A stretch of DNA of 38,441 nucleotides from an uncultured Bacteroidales bacterium (GCA_902776835.1 CACYRK010000028.1:1-38441), one strand, 5' to 3'; positions 1-6,464 are shown, counted from the stretch's first letter. The notes: generated by a model not told the origin, from the letters alone. Numbers and translations: made by a program.

Positions 1-185
1 CTGGAGCCGTGCACGTCGCTGACGTGCAGCAGGCTCACCACGCCATCTCTGACCTCGGCTTTATAGGATTTGGCCATGGGGTCGGTCGGCAAGGCGTCGT
101 CGTCGCTGCATGCCACCAGCATCGTGGCCAGCACAGCCACAATGCCCACTGCAAGACGTCGCAAAAGTCGAAAATCAATGCCCAT
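1..185 (-). CDS. Lipoprotein calcineurin-like metallophosphoesterase, 5' end only
   Basis: This is the first 61 codons of a minus-strand gene that runs off the left edge of the window. The start is the ATG whose complement is at 183-185. Residues 1-26 form a lipoprotein signal peptide: basic residues, a hydrophobic stretch, then the lipobox LVAC with the modified cysteine at about C26. A run of Asp follows (SDDD), which resembles the acidic export signal that sends Bacteroidales lipoproteins to the cell surface. Residues 52-61 read LLHVSDVHGS. This matches the first metal-binding motif (D-x-H) of calcineurin-like phosphoesterases, with D57 and H59 as predicted ligands. The substrate cannot be told because the rest of the enzyme is outside the window. 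The family call rests on one motif. Confidence 0.72.
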   Translation of the reverse strand, partial: MGIDFRLLRRLAVGIVAVLATMLVACSDDDALPTDPMAKSYKAEVRDGVVSLLHVSDVHGS

Positions 186-208
186 AAGTGGAAAAATTAT
201 TCAAACTG

Positions 209-216
209 CAAAAATA
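209..216 (-). promoter_or_regulatory. Possible -7 box for the lipoprotein phosphoesterase
   Basis: The minus strand reads TATTTTTG, matching the Bacteroidota -7 consensus TAnnTTTG, 24 nt before the ATG. No TTG sits at the expected 19-21 nt spacing upstream, so support is weak. Confidence 0.35.
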
Positions 217-355
217 GGGAAAAATTATGAAAAATACATACAATCCTATCAATAAATCATAATCGCAATCATCAAAAAGGCATCAAAACGGCCACAAACA
301 CCGCTGATTACTCGGTTGTGACCATGTGGCCAATAGGCAATAAATGTTAATGGCA

Positions 356-386
356 TTGCGGATTATGTGATTTGTGTCTAATTTTG
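356..386 (+). promoter_or_regulatory. Bacteroidota-type promoter of the 394-1371 gene
   Basis: TTG at 356-358 is followed after 20 nt by TAATTTTG at 379-386, a full match to the TTG-N19-21-TAnnTTTG promoter of this phylum. The -7 box ends only 7 nt before the ATG at 394, so the transcript should start at or next to the start codon. Confidence 0.65.
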
Positions 387-393
387 CGCATCG

Positions 394-1371
394 ATGAGCA
401 GTCGCATAAGAAATATTGTTTTTGCCGCCATCGCCGTGGTGTGGCTGTGTGCCGCCGGACAGGAGTCGGCGTGGCAGCGCTTTGAGTTGCCTCCGCTCGA
501 CTGGCGCTTGGACAGCGGCGCGCTGACGACGCCCGTGATGGTGTCGCCCACGCTGTCGACCTCGCCCTATTGGCACGACCGTTACACGCTGCCCGAGCGC
601 CTCGACCTCGACTGGCGCCTGCGCAGTTTCAACGACCGCGCGATGAATTACGCGCCGCCGGGCGATTTCACGCCGCGTCTGCCTTATGACTACACTGAAA
701 ACCGGCCGCTGCTGCCCGAGCGAAACCCCTGGGCCCATGACTATTCGCGGTCGGGCGTGATAGCGCGCAGCGGCACGGGATATCTGAGCGGGGCGTCGAG
801 CCGCGTGAGCATGCCGGGACTGGTGAATATGGCCAGCGCCAGCGTGGCGTGGACACAGCCTATCGACGACAACCTCACGCTCACCGCCGGCGTCAGTGGC
901 GAGAAATACCATGCAGGACGCTCGGTGTGGAACCAGTTTGGCGTGTGGGGCAACGCGCGCTACCGTCTCAACGACCGATTGTCGCTCAACGCCTTCGGCC
1001 AATACTACCACGAGCCGACGTTCAACGACGTGGCGATGATGTCTTACCAGTCGACCAGCCGCTTCGGAGGCTCGCTGGGCATCAAGGTGAGCGATCATGT
1101 TAGCCTCGACGTGGGCGCTCAGCGCTACTACGACCCTTACACGCACACATGGAAGACGATCCCCATCCTGGCCCCGACGTTTATCGTGCTGGGCCAGCCC
1201 ATCAGTTTCGACGCTGGTGGCTTTGTGGGCCAGTTGCTCGAGCACTTGTTTGGCAAGGACAAGCACTACGACTACAGCGGCTACTCGGGCTCGTCGGGCA
1301 TGACGATGCCCACCCCCGCCGGCTTCAACCCCTACAGCCCTGTGCGCATTCCCGACGCCCTGCGCCGCTAA
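394..1371 (+). CDS. Exported protein of unknown function, possibly an outer-membrane beta-barrel
   Basis: The product is 325 residues and I do not recognise a characterised family. Residues 1-22 look like a type I signal peptide: RIR followed by a hydrophobic stretch and an AAG-Q cleavage region. The mature part is rich in Tyr, Trp and Arg. From about residue 130 it shows alternating polar/hydrophobic strands such as ASASVAWTQ, LTLTAGVSG, ARYRLNDRLSLNAFGQYY and GSLGIKVSDHVSLDVGAQRYY, separated by short turns. This pattern suggests a small outer-membrane beta-barrel. The C-terminal 60 residues are Gly/Ser/Pro-rich. The gene diverges from the lipoprotein phosphoesterase across a 208 bp spacer. 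The ATG at 394 is chosen because it starts the signal peptide. The promoter is so close that the mRNA may be leaderless. The barrel call is an inference from the strand pattern. Confidence 0.7.
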   Translation: MSSRIRNIVFAAIAVVWLCAAGQESAWQRFELPPLDWRLDSGALTTPVMVSPTLSTSPYWHDRYTLPERLDLDWRLRSFNDRAMNYAPPGDFTPRLPYDYTENRPLLPERNPWAHDYSRSGVIARSGTGYLSGASSRVSMPGLVNMASASVAWTQPIDDNLTLTAGVSGEKYHAGRSVWNQFGVWGNARYRLNDRLSLNAFGQYYHEPTFNDVAMMSYQSTSRFGGSLGIKVSDHVSLDVGAQRYYDPYTHTWKTIPILAPTFIVLGQPISFDAGGFVGQLLEHLFGKDKHYDYSGYSGSSGMTMPTPAGFNPYSPVRIPDALRR

Positions 1372-1382
1372 CCACCTGCGTG

Positions 1383-1409
1383 GCTTATAGCATTAATAGC
1401 ATTGATAGC
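1383..1409 (+). repeat. Nonamer direct repeat, ATTAATAGC type (3 units)
   Basis: Three adjacent 9 bp units (GCTTATAGC, ATTAATAGC, ATTGATAGC) share ATAGC at the same phase. The array begins 12 nt after the stop codon of the upstream gene. The same exact unit recurs at 3451-3477. Confidence 0.8.
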
Positions 1410-1470
1410 AACTATGTGGTTTCTAAGGAGGGGTGAAAATTGCCGGGTGAAAAAAAATTGCTGTGATTTT

Positions 1471-1500
1471 TTGCCTGGAAATAAATTTTTTGTAATTTTG
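1471..1500 (+). promoter_or_regulatory. Promoter of rpsU
   Basis: TTG at 1471-1473, then 19 nt, then TAATTTTG at 1493-1500. It matches the Bacteroidota consensus in sequence and spacing. The transcript would start near 1505, giving an unusually long leader of about 190 nt before rpsU. Confidence 0.75.
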
Positions 1501-1504
1501 CAAG

Positions 1505-1698
1505 CGCAAATTTGAAAGGAGGTCGTGAAAAAGACTTCGAAATAATTGAAAATCAACATATTGCCCCATCTGTACAGCGGACTTGCGCCGCTGGCGTGTT
1601 CTGTAGGCAGGCCCCAAAGTGGTCGAGGATGACGCGCAAACAACGCAAGAAAATCAGAAATTTATCAACAACTTTATAAAAAAACATCAAAAGACATT
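1505..1698 (+). promoter_or_regulatory. Long rpsU 5' leader with a strong SD-like site and a hairpin
   Basis: Within this leader, AAAGGAGGT lies at 1515-1523, a near-perfect complement of the 16S 3' end. It is about 175 nt upstream of the rpsU start, where no SD is found. A GTG at 1525 follows after 1 nt and opens a six-codon frame ending in TAA at 1543-1545; the spacing is too short for normal initiation. Further on, CAGCGG 1575-1580 can pair with CCGCTG 1588-1593. Alternatively TACAG 1573-1577 can pair with CTGTA 1601-1605, stacked under TGCC 1562-1565 with GGCA 1606-1609. The two folds exclude each other. A control element for the ribosomal protein is plausible but is inference. Confidence 0.45.
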
Positions 1699-1890
1699 AT
1701 GATTATTGTACCTGTGAAAGAGGGCGAGAACATCGAACGCGCCTTGAAGAAATTTAAACGTAAATATGAAAAAACCGGTATCGTGAAGGAACTGCGCTCG
1801 CGCCAGGCATTCCAAAAGCCTTCGGTGACCAACCGCAAGAAGATGATGAAGGCTGTGTACGTGCAGAAACTTCGCCAAATGGAGGAGTAA
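1699..1890 (+). CDS. rpsU: 30S ribosomal protein S21 (bS21)
   Basis: The 63-residue product begins MIIVPVKEGENIERALKKFK and is basic and helical throughout, as expected for bS21. This protein sits at the 3' end of 16S rRNA in the small subunit. In Bacteroidota, published ribosome structures show bS21, with bS18 and bS6, holding the anti-SD sequence and blocking its use. That fits the lack of SD sites in most genes here. The start at 1699 has only A/T-rich sequence before it. The gene is followed by its own terminator and by xerC and hpf, the usual order in this phylum. Confidence 0.97.
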   Translation: MIIVPVKEGENIERALKKFKRKYEKTGIVKELRSRQAFQKPSVTNRKKMMKAVYVQKLRQMEE

Positions 1891-1917
1891 TCACCAAATC
1901 CGGAATCAAAATACCAC

Positions 1918-1953
1918 AAGCGGGACCCTATCAACAAGGCGTCCCGCTTTTTT
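1918..1953 (+). terminator. Rho-independent terminator of rpsU
   Basis: AAGCGGGAC at 1918-1926 pairs perfectly with GTCCCGCTT at 1941-1949, with a 14 nt loop and a T-run at 1948-1953. Confidence 0.9.
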
Positions 1954-2061
1954 CATGCCTTGACTGAGCGGTTCCCCTCTCCTGTCACTCCCGAGGCCCC
2001 CTCCACTTTTTGTGGTCACTGTCACAAAAACGAGAAAAAAAGCGAAAAAATGCGAATTTTT

Positions 2062-2092
2062 TTGGTGATTTCGCTTTTTTTCTGTAAATTCG
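2062..2092 (+). promoter_or_regulatory. Promoter of xerC-hpf
   Basis: TTG at 2062-2064, 20 nt spacer, then TAAATTCG at 2085-2092. The -7 box has one change from TAnnTTTG. It lies 46 nt before the recombinase ATG. Confidence 0.5.
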
Positions 2093-2138
2093 TGGCGAAT
2101 GAGTAAGCACACTCATCGCAACATGATGTTATGTGGCT

Positions 2139-3044
2139 ATGATTGAGCAGTTTCTGCAATATCTCACTCACGAGCGCAACTATTCGCCGCACACCGTGTC
2201 GGCCTACGCCCGCGACCTGCGCCAGTGGCACGAATATGCCGGTGCCGGAGGTCGGCGCGCCGTGGACTACGCAAGTGTTTCGTCGGCCGACATCCGCTTG
2301 TGGGTGGTTTCGCTGGCCGACGCGGGCGACGCCCCCCGCACGCTGCGCCGTAAGGTGCAGGCTGTGCGCGCGCTGTTTCGCTGGCTGATGCGCCGCGGTG
2401 TCGTTGCCGCTAACCCGGCTGCCGACGTGGAACTGGCTCGCCTCGACAAGCCGTTGCCACACTTTGTGCGCGAGTCGACCCTGGACGCGCTGCTCGACAG
2501 CGACGTCGACCGTGACGACATGGTGGCGGTGCGCGACCGCCTGCTCGTGCTCATGCTTTACGGCACCGGCATGCGCCGCGCCGAACTCATCGGCCTGCTC
2601 GACAGCGCCGTTGACGTGCCGAACCGCCAGTTGCGTGTGCACGGCAAGCGCGACAAGGACCGCGTCATCCCGTTCGGCGACGAACTGGCGCAGTGGATCA
2701 TCCACTACCGCGAGTTGCGATCGCGCGAGCACTGCGACGGCGACACCTTCTTCACGCGGCGCGACGGCAAGCCGTTGTACCCCTCTTATATATATAAGGT
2801 GGTACACCGCGACCTGTCGGCCGCTGGAGGCAGCGGTCAACTGAGCCCCCACGTGCTGCGCCACAGTTTCGCCACCGCCATGCTCAACGGCGGCGCGCAG
2901 TTGGGCGCGGTGAAGGAACTGCTTGGGCACTCGTCGCTGGCAACAACGCAAGTCTACACCCACGTGACATTGAGCGAACTGAAACAAAATTATAAACTTG
3001 CCCATCCACGGGCTATTAAAAAAGGAGGAGATTATGGAAGTTAA
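2139..3044 (+). CDS. xerC: Tyrosine recombinase, XerC/XerD type
   Basis: The product is 301 residues from ATG 2139. A GTG at 2133 is also in frame, but starting MIEQFLQYLT fits the family better. Xer proteins resolve chromosome dimers at the dif site by cutting and rejoining DNA through a tyrosine. The N-terminal half (about 1-85) is the SAM-like core-binding domain with the usual ERNYSPHTVSAYARDL segment. The catalytic half has all expected residues (numbered from the GTG): R148 in GTGMRRAEL, K172, H240 and R243 in HVLRHSFAT, H266 in LLGHSSL, and the nucleophile Y275 in QVYTHV. The length is normal for Xer, and the location next to rpsU and hpf is conserved in Bacteroidota, so this is a housekeeping recombinase and not a phage integrase. 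The 3' end overlaps hpf by 11 nt. XerC versus XerD cannot be decided here. Confidence 0.92.
   Translation: MIEQFLQYLTHERNYSPHTVSAYARDLRQWHEYAGAGGRRAVDYASVSSADIRLWVVSLADAGDAPRTLRRKVQAVRALFRWLMRRGVVAANPAADVELARLDKPLPHFVRESTLDALLDSDVDRDDMVAVRDRLLVLMLYGTGMRRAELIGLLDSAVDVPNRQLRVHGKRDKDRVIPFGDELAQWIIHYRELRSREHCDGDTFFTRRDGKPLYPSYIYKVVHRDLSAAGGSGQLSPHVLRHSFATAMLNGGAQLGAVKELLGHSSLATTQVYTHVTLSELKQNYKLAHPRAIKKGGDYGS
3021..3028 (+). promoter_or_regulatory. Strong Shine-Dalgarno site before hpf
   Basis: AAAGGAGGAG lies just before the ATG at 3034, inside the last codons of xerC. It is a strong SD with good spacing, in a window where nearly all genes have none. It also decides the hpf start. Confidence 0.8.
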
Positions 3045-3327
3045 GATTAAAGCAATCCACTTCGATGCAACCGAGAAACTCGAGCAGTTCATCAACAAGA
3101 AAGTAGAGAAACTCGTTAAGCACAACGAGGAAATCACGGTGGCCGAGGTCAACCTTAAGGTCGTGAAACCCGAGACGGCCATGAACAAGGAGGCGTCGGT
3201 AAAGCTCAACGTTCCGCAACGCGACGACCTGTTCGCCTCGAAAGTCGCCGACACCTTTGAGGAAGCAATCGACCTGTGTGTCGATGCCTTGAAACGTCAA
3301 CTCGAGAAAGCAAAGAAGGATAAATAA
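3034..3327 (+). CDS. hpf: Ribosome hibernation-promoting factor, short HPF/RaiA type
   Basis: The product has 97 residues, starting MEVKIKAIHF. An upstream in-frame ATG at 2998 is rejected because it lies within xerC and the SD points to 3034. The pattern IHFDATEKLEQFINKKVEKL, a central beta strand VAEVNLKVV, and the C-terminal helix DTFEEAIDLCVDALKRQLEKAK match the beta-alpha-beta-beta-beta-alpha fold of HPF. The protein binds the mRNA/tRNA channel of the 30S subunit and silences ribosomes in slow growth. It lacks the C-terminal dimerisation domain of long HPF. It is translationally coupled to xerC through an 11 nt overlap. Use of a true SD suggests that initiation differs from that of neighbouring genes. 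Confidence 0.93.
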   Translation: MEVKIKAIHFDATEKLEQFINKKVEKLVKHNEEITVAEVNLKVVKPETAMNKEASVKLNVPQRDDLFASKVADTFEEAIDLCVDALKRQLEKAKKDK

Positions 3328-3352
3328 CCAAGTGCGCTCCTCGCACCACACT

Positions 3353-3384
3353 CCGCGCCGGGTCACGCCTGGCGCGGTTTTTTT
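3353..3384 (+). terminator. Terminator of xerC-hpf
   Basis: CCGCGCC 3353-3359 pairs with GGCGCGG 3371-3377 across an 11 nt loop and is followed by seven Ts. Confidence 0.92.
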
Positions 3385-3432
3385 CTCTCTCATGGTGCTA
3401 TTATAATAAGGTGTATTTTTTTTTGTGGGGGA

Positions 3433-3486
3433 GGCGATAGCGAGAATAGGATTAATAGCATTAATAGCATTAATAGGGGCTATAGG
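3433..3486 (+). repeat. Nonamer direct repeat, ATAG type (6 units)
   Basis: Six consecutive 9 bp units keep ATAG at positions 5-8: GGCGATAGC, GAGAATAGG, ATTAATAGC twice, ATTAATAGG, GGCTATAGG. The central ATTAATAGC is identical to the unit at 1392-1400. Confidence 0.85.
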
Positions 3487-3499
3487 GGCTGGGGGGGGG
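3476..3499 (+). other. G-quadruplex-type motif
   Basis: GGGG (3476-3479), 5 nt, GGGG (3485-3488), CT, then nine Gs (3491-3499). Four G-tracts with loops of 5, 2 and 1 nt fit the canonical quadruplex pattern on the plus (non-template) strand. It lies about 210 bp upstream of the tRNA-tuf promoter. Folding in the cell is inference. Confidence 0.6.
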
Positions 3500-3684
3500 C
3501 TGTGGCGTTCTTGGAGATGGGGTGGGGTGGCTGGCTGGGGCTGCGGCAGTGCCGCAGCACAGGGGACCTGCTTGTGTGGTGGCGTTGTGGGGTTGTTTTT
3601 TGGTTTTTCGGGGTGTTTTTTGGCCGGTTTTATGGGTGGAAGGGGAAAAAAATCACTTTTTTTGAAAAAAAAGTCGAGAATATT

Positions 3685-3714
3685 TTGCCAGTTCAAAAAT
3701 TGTGCCTAATTTTG
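3685..3714 (+). promoter_or_regulatory. Promoter of the tRNA-tuf operon
   Basis: TTG 3685-3687, 19 nt, TAATTTTG 3707-3714. The match is complete. Transcription should start near 3720, about 40 nt before the first tRNA. Confidence 0.8.
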
Positions 3715-3762
3715 CACCCGCTATTGAGAGTTAACCATGGGGTTGCTATGAAAATAGTGAAC

Positions 3763-3836
3763 GCCTCTTTAGCTCAGTTGGCCAGAGCACGTGATTTGTA
3801 ATCTCGGGGTCGTTGGTTCGAATCCGACAAGAGGCT
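3763..3836 (+). tRNA. tRNA-Thr (anticodon TGT), copy 1
   Basis: The acceptor stem GCCTCTT 3763-3769 pairs with AAGAGGC 3829-3835. The anticodon loop reads TTTGTAA, giving TGT. The T loop GGTTCGAATCC is normal. CCA is not encoded. The 74 nt sequence is identical to the minus-strand copy at 38103-38176. Confidence 0.97.
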
Positions 3837-3859
3837 CAAGGCACAAGAGCAAACAAAAT

Positions 3860-3942
3860 GGGTAGATTCCAGAGTGGCCAAATGGGGCAGACTGTAAATC
3901 TGCTGCGTCATCGCTTCGGTGGTTCGAATCCATCTCTACCCA
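3860..3942 (+). tRNA. tRNA-Tyr (anticodon GTA)
   Basis: GGGTAGA 3860-3866 pairs with TCTACCC 3935-3941. The anticodon loop is CTGTAAA (GTA), and the long variable arm of a type II tRNA is present, giving 83 nt in all. Confidence 0.96.
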
Positions 3943-3952
3943 CAAACTTGTT

Positions 3953-4025
3953 GCGGAAGTAGCTCAGTTGATAGAGCATCAGCCTTCCAAGCTGAGGGCC
4001 GCGGGTTTGAGTCCCGTCTTCCGCT
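3953..4025 (+). tRNA. tRNA-Gly (anticodon TCC)
   Basis: GCGGAAG 3953-3959 pairs with CTTCCGC 4018-4024. The anticodon loop is CTTCCAA (TCC). Standard D and T arms; 73 nt. Confidence 0.96.
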
Positions 4026-4040
4026 CAAAACGGACACAAT

Positions 4041-4112
<72 letters not shown>

Positions 4113-4119
4113 CAACGAC

Positions 4120-4195
4120 ATGTGACGCCCTTCGCCTCTTTGATAGCGATGATTGCCTATCGAGGGGCGAAGAGTAATATGTAAATACGTCACAT
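4120..4195 (+). promoter_or_regulatory. Long three-tier hairpin between tRNA-Thr(GGT) and tuf
   Basis: Three nested stems can form: ATGTGACG 4120-4127 with CGTCACAT 4188-4195; CTTCGCC 4130-4136 with GGCGAAG 4166-4172; GATAG 4142-4146 with CTATC 4157-4161. All are perfect. No T-run follows, so it is not a simple terminator. It may mark the RNA processing point between the last tRNA and the tuf mRNA, or control tuf. The role is not known. Confidence 0.65.
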
Positions 4196-4241
4196 ATCAT
4201 TTTTGGAAAAACTTTAATCATTTTTATAAAGAAACTAAGTT

Positions 4242-5432
4242 ATGGCAAAAGAGAAATTTGAAAGATCAAAACCGCATGTTAACATCGGTACGATTGGACA
4301 CGTGGATCACGGTAAAACTACCCTGACCGCTGCTATCACCACCGTTCTGGCCGAGAAGGGACTCTCTGAGGTCCGTTCGTTCGACTCGATCGACAACGCT
4401 CCCGAGGAGAAGGAGCGCGGTATCACCATCAACACCGCACACGTTGAGTATCAGACTGCAAATCGTCACTACGCTCACGTTGACTGCCCGGGCCACGCTG
4501 ACTATGTGAAGAACATGGTAACTGGTGCTGCTCAGATGGACGGTGCTATCGTGGTTGTGGCTGCTACCGACGGCGTTATGCCTCAGACTCGCGAGCACAT
4601 CCTGCTCGCCCGTCAGGTGAACGTTCCCCGTCTGGTCGTGTTCCTGAACAAGTGCGACTCTCCCGATGTTGACGAGGAGATGATCGAACTCGTTGAGATG
4701 GACGTTCGCGAACTCCTCTCTGAGTATGATTTCGACGGCGAAAACACTCCCATCATCAAGGGTTCGGCTCTGGGTGCCCTGAACGGCGAGCCCAAGTGGG
4801 TTGAGAAGATTGTTGAGCTGATGGACGCTGTTGACGAGTGGATTCCTCTGCCTCCGCGCGATAAGGACAAACCGTTCCTGATGCCTATCGAGGACGTGTT
4901 CACTATCACTGGCCGTGGTACCGTGGCTACCGGCCGTATCGAGACCGGTGTCATCAAGGTTGGTGACGAGGTTCAGATCATGGGTCTGGGTGCCGAGATG
5001 AAGTCGGTGGTTACCGGCGTTGAGATGTTCCGCAAGATCCTCGATGAGGGTGAGGCTGGCGACAACGTAGGTCTGCTGCTCCGCGGTATCGACTACAAGA
5101 CCATCAAGCGCGGTATGGTTATTTGCCATCCCGGATGCGTGAAGCCCCACGATCACTTCTTGGCATCGATCTACGTGCTGAAGAAAGAAGAGGGTGGCCG
5201 TCACACTCCGTTCCACAACCACTATCGTCCCCAGTTCTACATCCGCACGCTCGACGTGACCGGTGAGATCATGCTCCCCGAGGGTGTAGAGATGGTGATG
5301 CCCGGCGACAACGTTGAGATCAACGTTAAACTGATCACTCCGGTTGCTTGCAGCGAAGGTCTGCGTTTCGCTATCCGTGAGGGTGGCCGCACCGTGGGTT
5401 CGGGCCAGATCACCAAGATCCTCGACGATTAA
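4242..5432 (+). CDS. tuf: Elongation factor Tu
   Basis: The 396-residue GTPase brings aminoacyl-tRNA to the ribosomal A site. All G motifs are visible: GHVDHGKT (19-26) for phosphate binding, DCPGH (81-85) with the catalytic His, and NKCD (136-139) for guanine. The switch I segment KERGITI is intact. Domains 2 and 3 follow ([23 protein letters not shown] near the C-terminus). Length is normal and there are no gaps. The ATG at 4242 lacks an SD and has an A-rich upstream region. The gene is co-transcribed behind four tRNAs and closed by a strong hairpin. The classic str operon partner fusA is not in this window. Confidence 0.99.
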   Translation: MAKEKFERSKPHVNIGTIGHVDHGKTTLTAAITTVLAEKGLSEVRSFDSIDNAPEEKERGITINTAHVEYQTANRHYAHVDCPGHADYVKNMVTGAAQMDGAIVVVAATDGVMPQTREHILLARQVNVPRLVVFLNKCDSPDVDEEMIELVEMDVRELLSEYDFDGENTPIIKGSALGALNGEPKWVEKIVELMDAVDEWIPLPPRDKDKPFLMPIEDVFTITGRGTVATGRIETGVIKVGDEVQIMGLGAEMKSVVTGVEMFRKILDEGEAGDNVGLLLRGIDYKTIKRGMVICHPGCVKPHDHFLASIYVLKKEEGGRHTPFHNHYRPQFYIRTLDVTGEIMLPEGVEMVMPGDNVEINVKLITPVACSEGLRFAIREGGRTVGSGQITKILDD

Positions 5433-5490
5433 TAGTCGTGGAAGCCAGCGGGTGGCGCGGCTGATGCCGTGACACACGCAAAGACAAACG

Positions 5491-5541
5491 CAGCAACCGG
5501 CCGCGGCCAGCGGCCCAAGAAAGGCCGGTTGCTGTTTATTT
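5491..5541 (+). terminator. Terminator or attenuator after tuf
   Basis: CAGCAACCGGCC 5491-5502 pairs perfectly with GGCCGGTTGCTG 5523-5534, followed by TTTATTT. I see no promoter between this hairpin and tRNA-Trp eight bases later, so some read-through into trnW-secE seems needed. Confidence 0.85.
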
Positions 5542-5617
5542 ACGGGAATAGCTCAGTTGGTAGAGCGACGGTCTCCAAAACCGTAGGTCGTGAGTTCGAG
5601 CCTTACTTCCCGTGCCA
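5542..5617 (+). tRNA. tRNA-Trp (anticodon CCA), with encoded 3' CCA
   Basis: ACGGGAA 5542-5548 pairs with TTCCCGT 5607-5613; discriminator G5614, then CCA 5615-5617. The anticodon loop is CTCCAAA (CCA). It sits 17 nt before secE, as in other Bacteroidota. Confidence 0.97.
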
Positions 5618-5634
5618 AAAAACGAAAAAGAAAG

Positions 5635-5835
5635 ATGAAAAAGAGTAAGATACTTACGGATATTCAGGAATCCTACAACGAACTCGTTAACAAGGTTTCC
5701 TGGCCGACCAAGAAGGAATTGGCCAACAGCACAGTCATCGTTATGGTTGCTTCCATCATACTGGCGATTGTGATTTGGCTCATCGACTTGGGCATCAATG
5801 AGGTGATGCATCTGATATACGGTATTGGCGCTTGA
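5635..5835 (+). CDS. secE: Preprotein translocase subunit SecE
   Basis: The product has 66 residues. It is the small SecYEG subunit that clamps SecY in the inner membrane. The N-terminal amphipathic part contains the family signature NKVSWPTKKEL, followed by one membrane segment (about 28-50, VIVMVASIILAIVIWLI). A longer in-frame opening at 5590 would start inside tRNA-Trp and is rejected; the ATG at 5635 gives MKKSKILTDI. Short SecE with a single membrane helix is usual in this phylum. The gene is 74 bp upstream of nusG, and both probably share the tRNA-Trp transcript. Confidence 0.96.
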   Translation: MKKSKILTDIQESYNELVNKVSWPTKKELANSTVIVMVASIILAIVIWLIDLGINEVMHLIYGIGA

Positions 5836-5909
5836 TGCGTGAATGCGTATAGTGATGTGACACCCCGCATGACATGATAGTGTAATTTTCAACGACGTGA
5901 ACGATCAAA

Positions 5910-6464
5910 ATGGCTGACGGAAACAAGAAGTGGTACGCACTGCGCGCCATATCGGGAAAAGAGACTAAAGTAATGGAGATGCTCGAGGCTGCTCGAAAGA
6001 ACGACCCATTGCTGGAGAAGTCGATTTCACAGGTTTTGGTCCCCACTGAGAAGGTGTACACGACACGGGCTGGCAAGAAGGTGCTCAAGGAGCGCAATCT
6101 CTTGCCGGGCTATGTGTTTGTCGAGGCCGACTTGCGTGGCGACGTTGAGAGTTTCCTTCAGAACACATCGAACGTTATCGACTTCGTGCGTTCCCGCAAC
6201 ACGGGAAAGAAGCCGGAGCCGGTGCCTGAGGACCAGATCAAGCGCATGCTTGGTGCTGCCGAGTCGAAGACCGACGAGGCTGGCACGGGCGAGTTTGATT
6301 TCATCCTGGGCGAGTCGGTGAAGGTGAACTATGGTCCGTTCAGCGGCTTTACCGGTGAGATCACCGAGATTAACGCTGAGCGCCATGAGATCACTGTCAT
6401 GGTGATGGTGTTCGGACGAGCAACTCCTTTGAAGTTGGACAATTCGCAAGTAGTGCGTGAGTGA
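5910..6464 (+). CDS. nusG: Transcription termination/antitermination factor NusG
   Basis: The product has 184 residues. The N-terminal NGN domain (about 6-115) begins KKWYALRAISGKE and includes NLLPGYVFVEADL, the surface that binds the RNA polymerase clamp. The C-terminal KOW domain (about 130-184) has GESVKVNYGPFSGFTGEI and contacts Rho or ribosomal protein S10. Length and layout are standard. The gene precedes the L11-L1-L10-L12 ribosomal protein genes, the common bacterial order. Confidence 0.98.
   Translation: MADGNKKWYALRAISGKETKVMEMLEAARKNDPLLEKSISQVLVPTEKVYTTRAGKKVLKERNLLPGYVFVEADLRGDVESFLQNTSNVIDFVRSRNTGKKPEPVPEDQIKRMLGAAESKTDEAGTGEFDFILGESVKVNYGPFSGFTGEITEINAERHEITVMVMVFGRATPLKLDNSQVVRE

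Larger units (their letters stand above)
3385..3684 (+). other. G-rich gene-free spacer between hpf and the tRNA-tuf operon
   Basis: No credible gene lies here; the two open frames covering it (about 94-99 codons) have G-repeat composition only. The plus strand is strongly G-rich. From left to right it holds the nonamer array (3433-3486), a G-quadruplex-type motif (3476-3499), G/T-rich sequence, a perfect 8 bp hairpin (GCTGCGGC 3540-3547 with GCCGCAGC 3551-3558, loop AGT), and A/T-rich DNA leading into the operon promoter. Confidence 0.7.

Noticed and set aside
1525..1545. Six-codon leader peptide starting GTG at 1525
   Set aside because: Only 1 nt separates it from the SD-like site, too close for initiation; kept only as a remark in the leader entry.
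2998..3033. Upstream in-frame ATG for hpf
   Set aside because: It lies within xerC, adds 12 residues not seen in HPF, and the strong SD points to 3034.
2139..3044. Phage or mobile-element integrase
   Set aside because: Length, motifs and position between rpsU and hpf are those of the chromosomal Xer recombinase; no attachment site or other element genes are near.
3425..3801. Two plus-strand open frames of 94 and 99 codons before the tRNAs
   Set aside because: They consist of translated G-runs and nonamers, cross the promoter and, in one case, enter tRNA-Thr.
5590..5634. Longer secE start
   Set aside because: It would begin inside tRNA-Trp; the family starts at MKKSK-like sequence at 5635.
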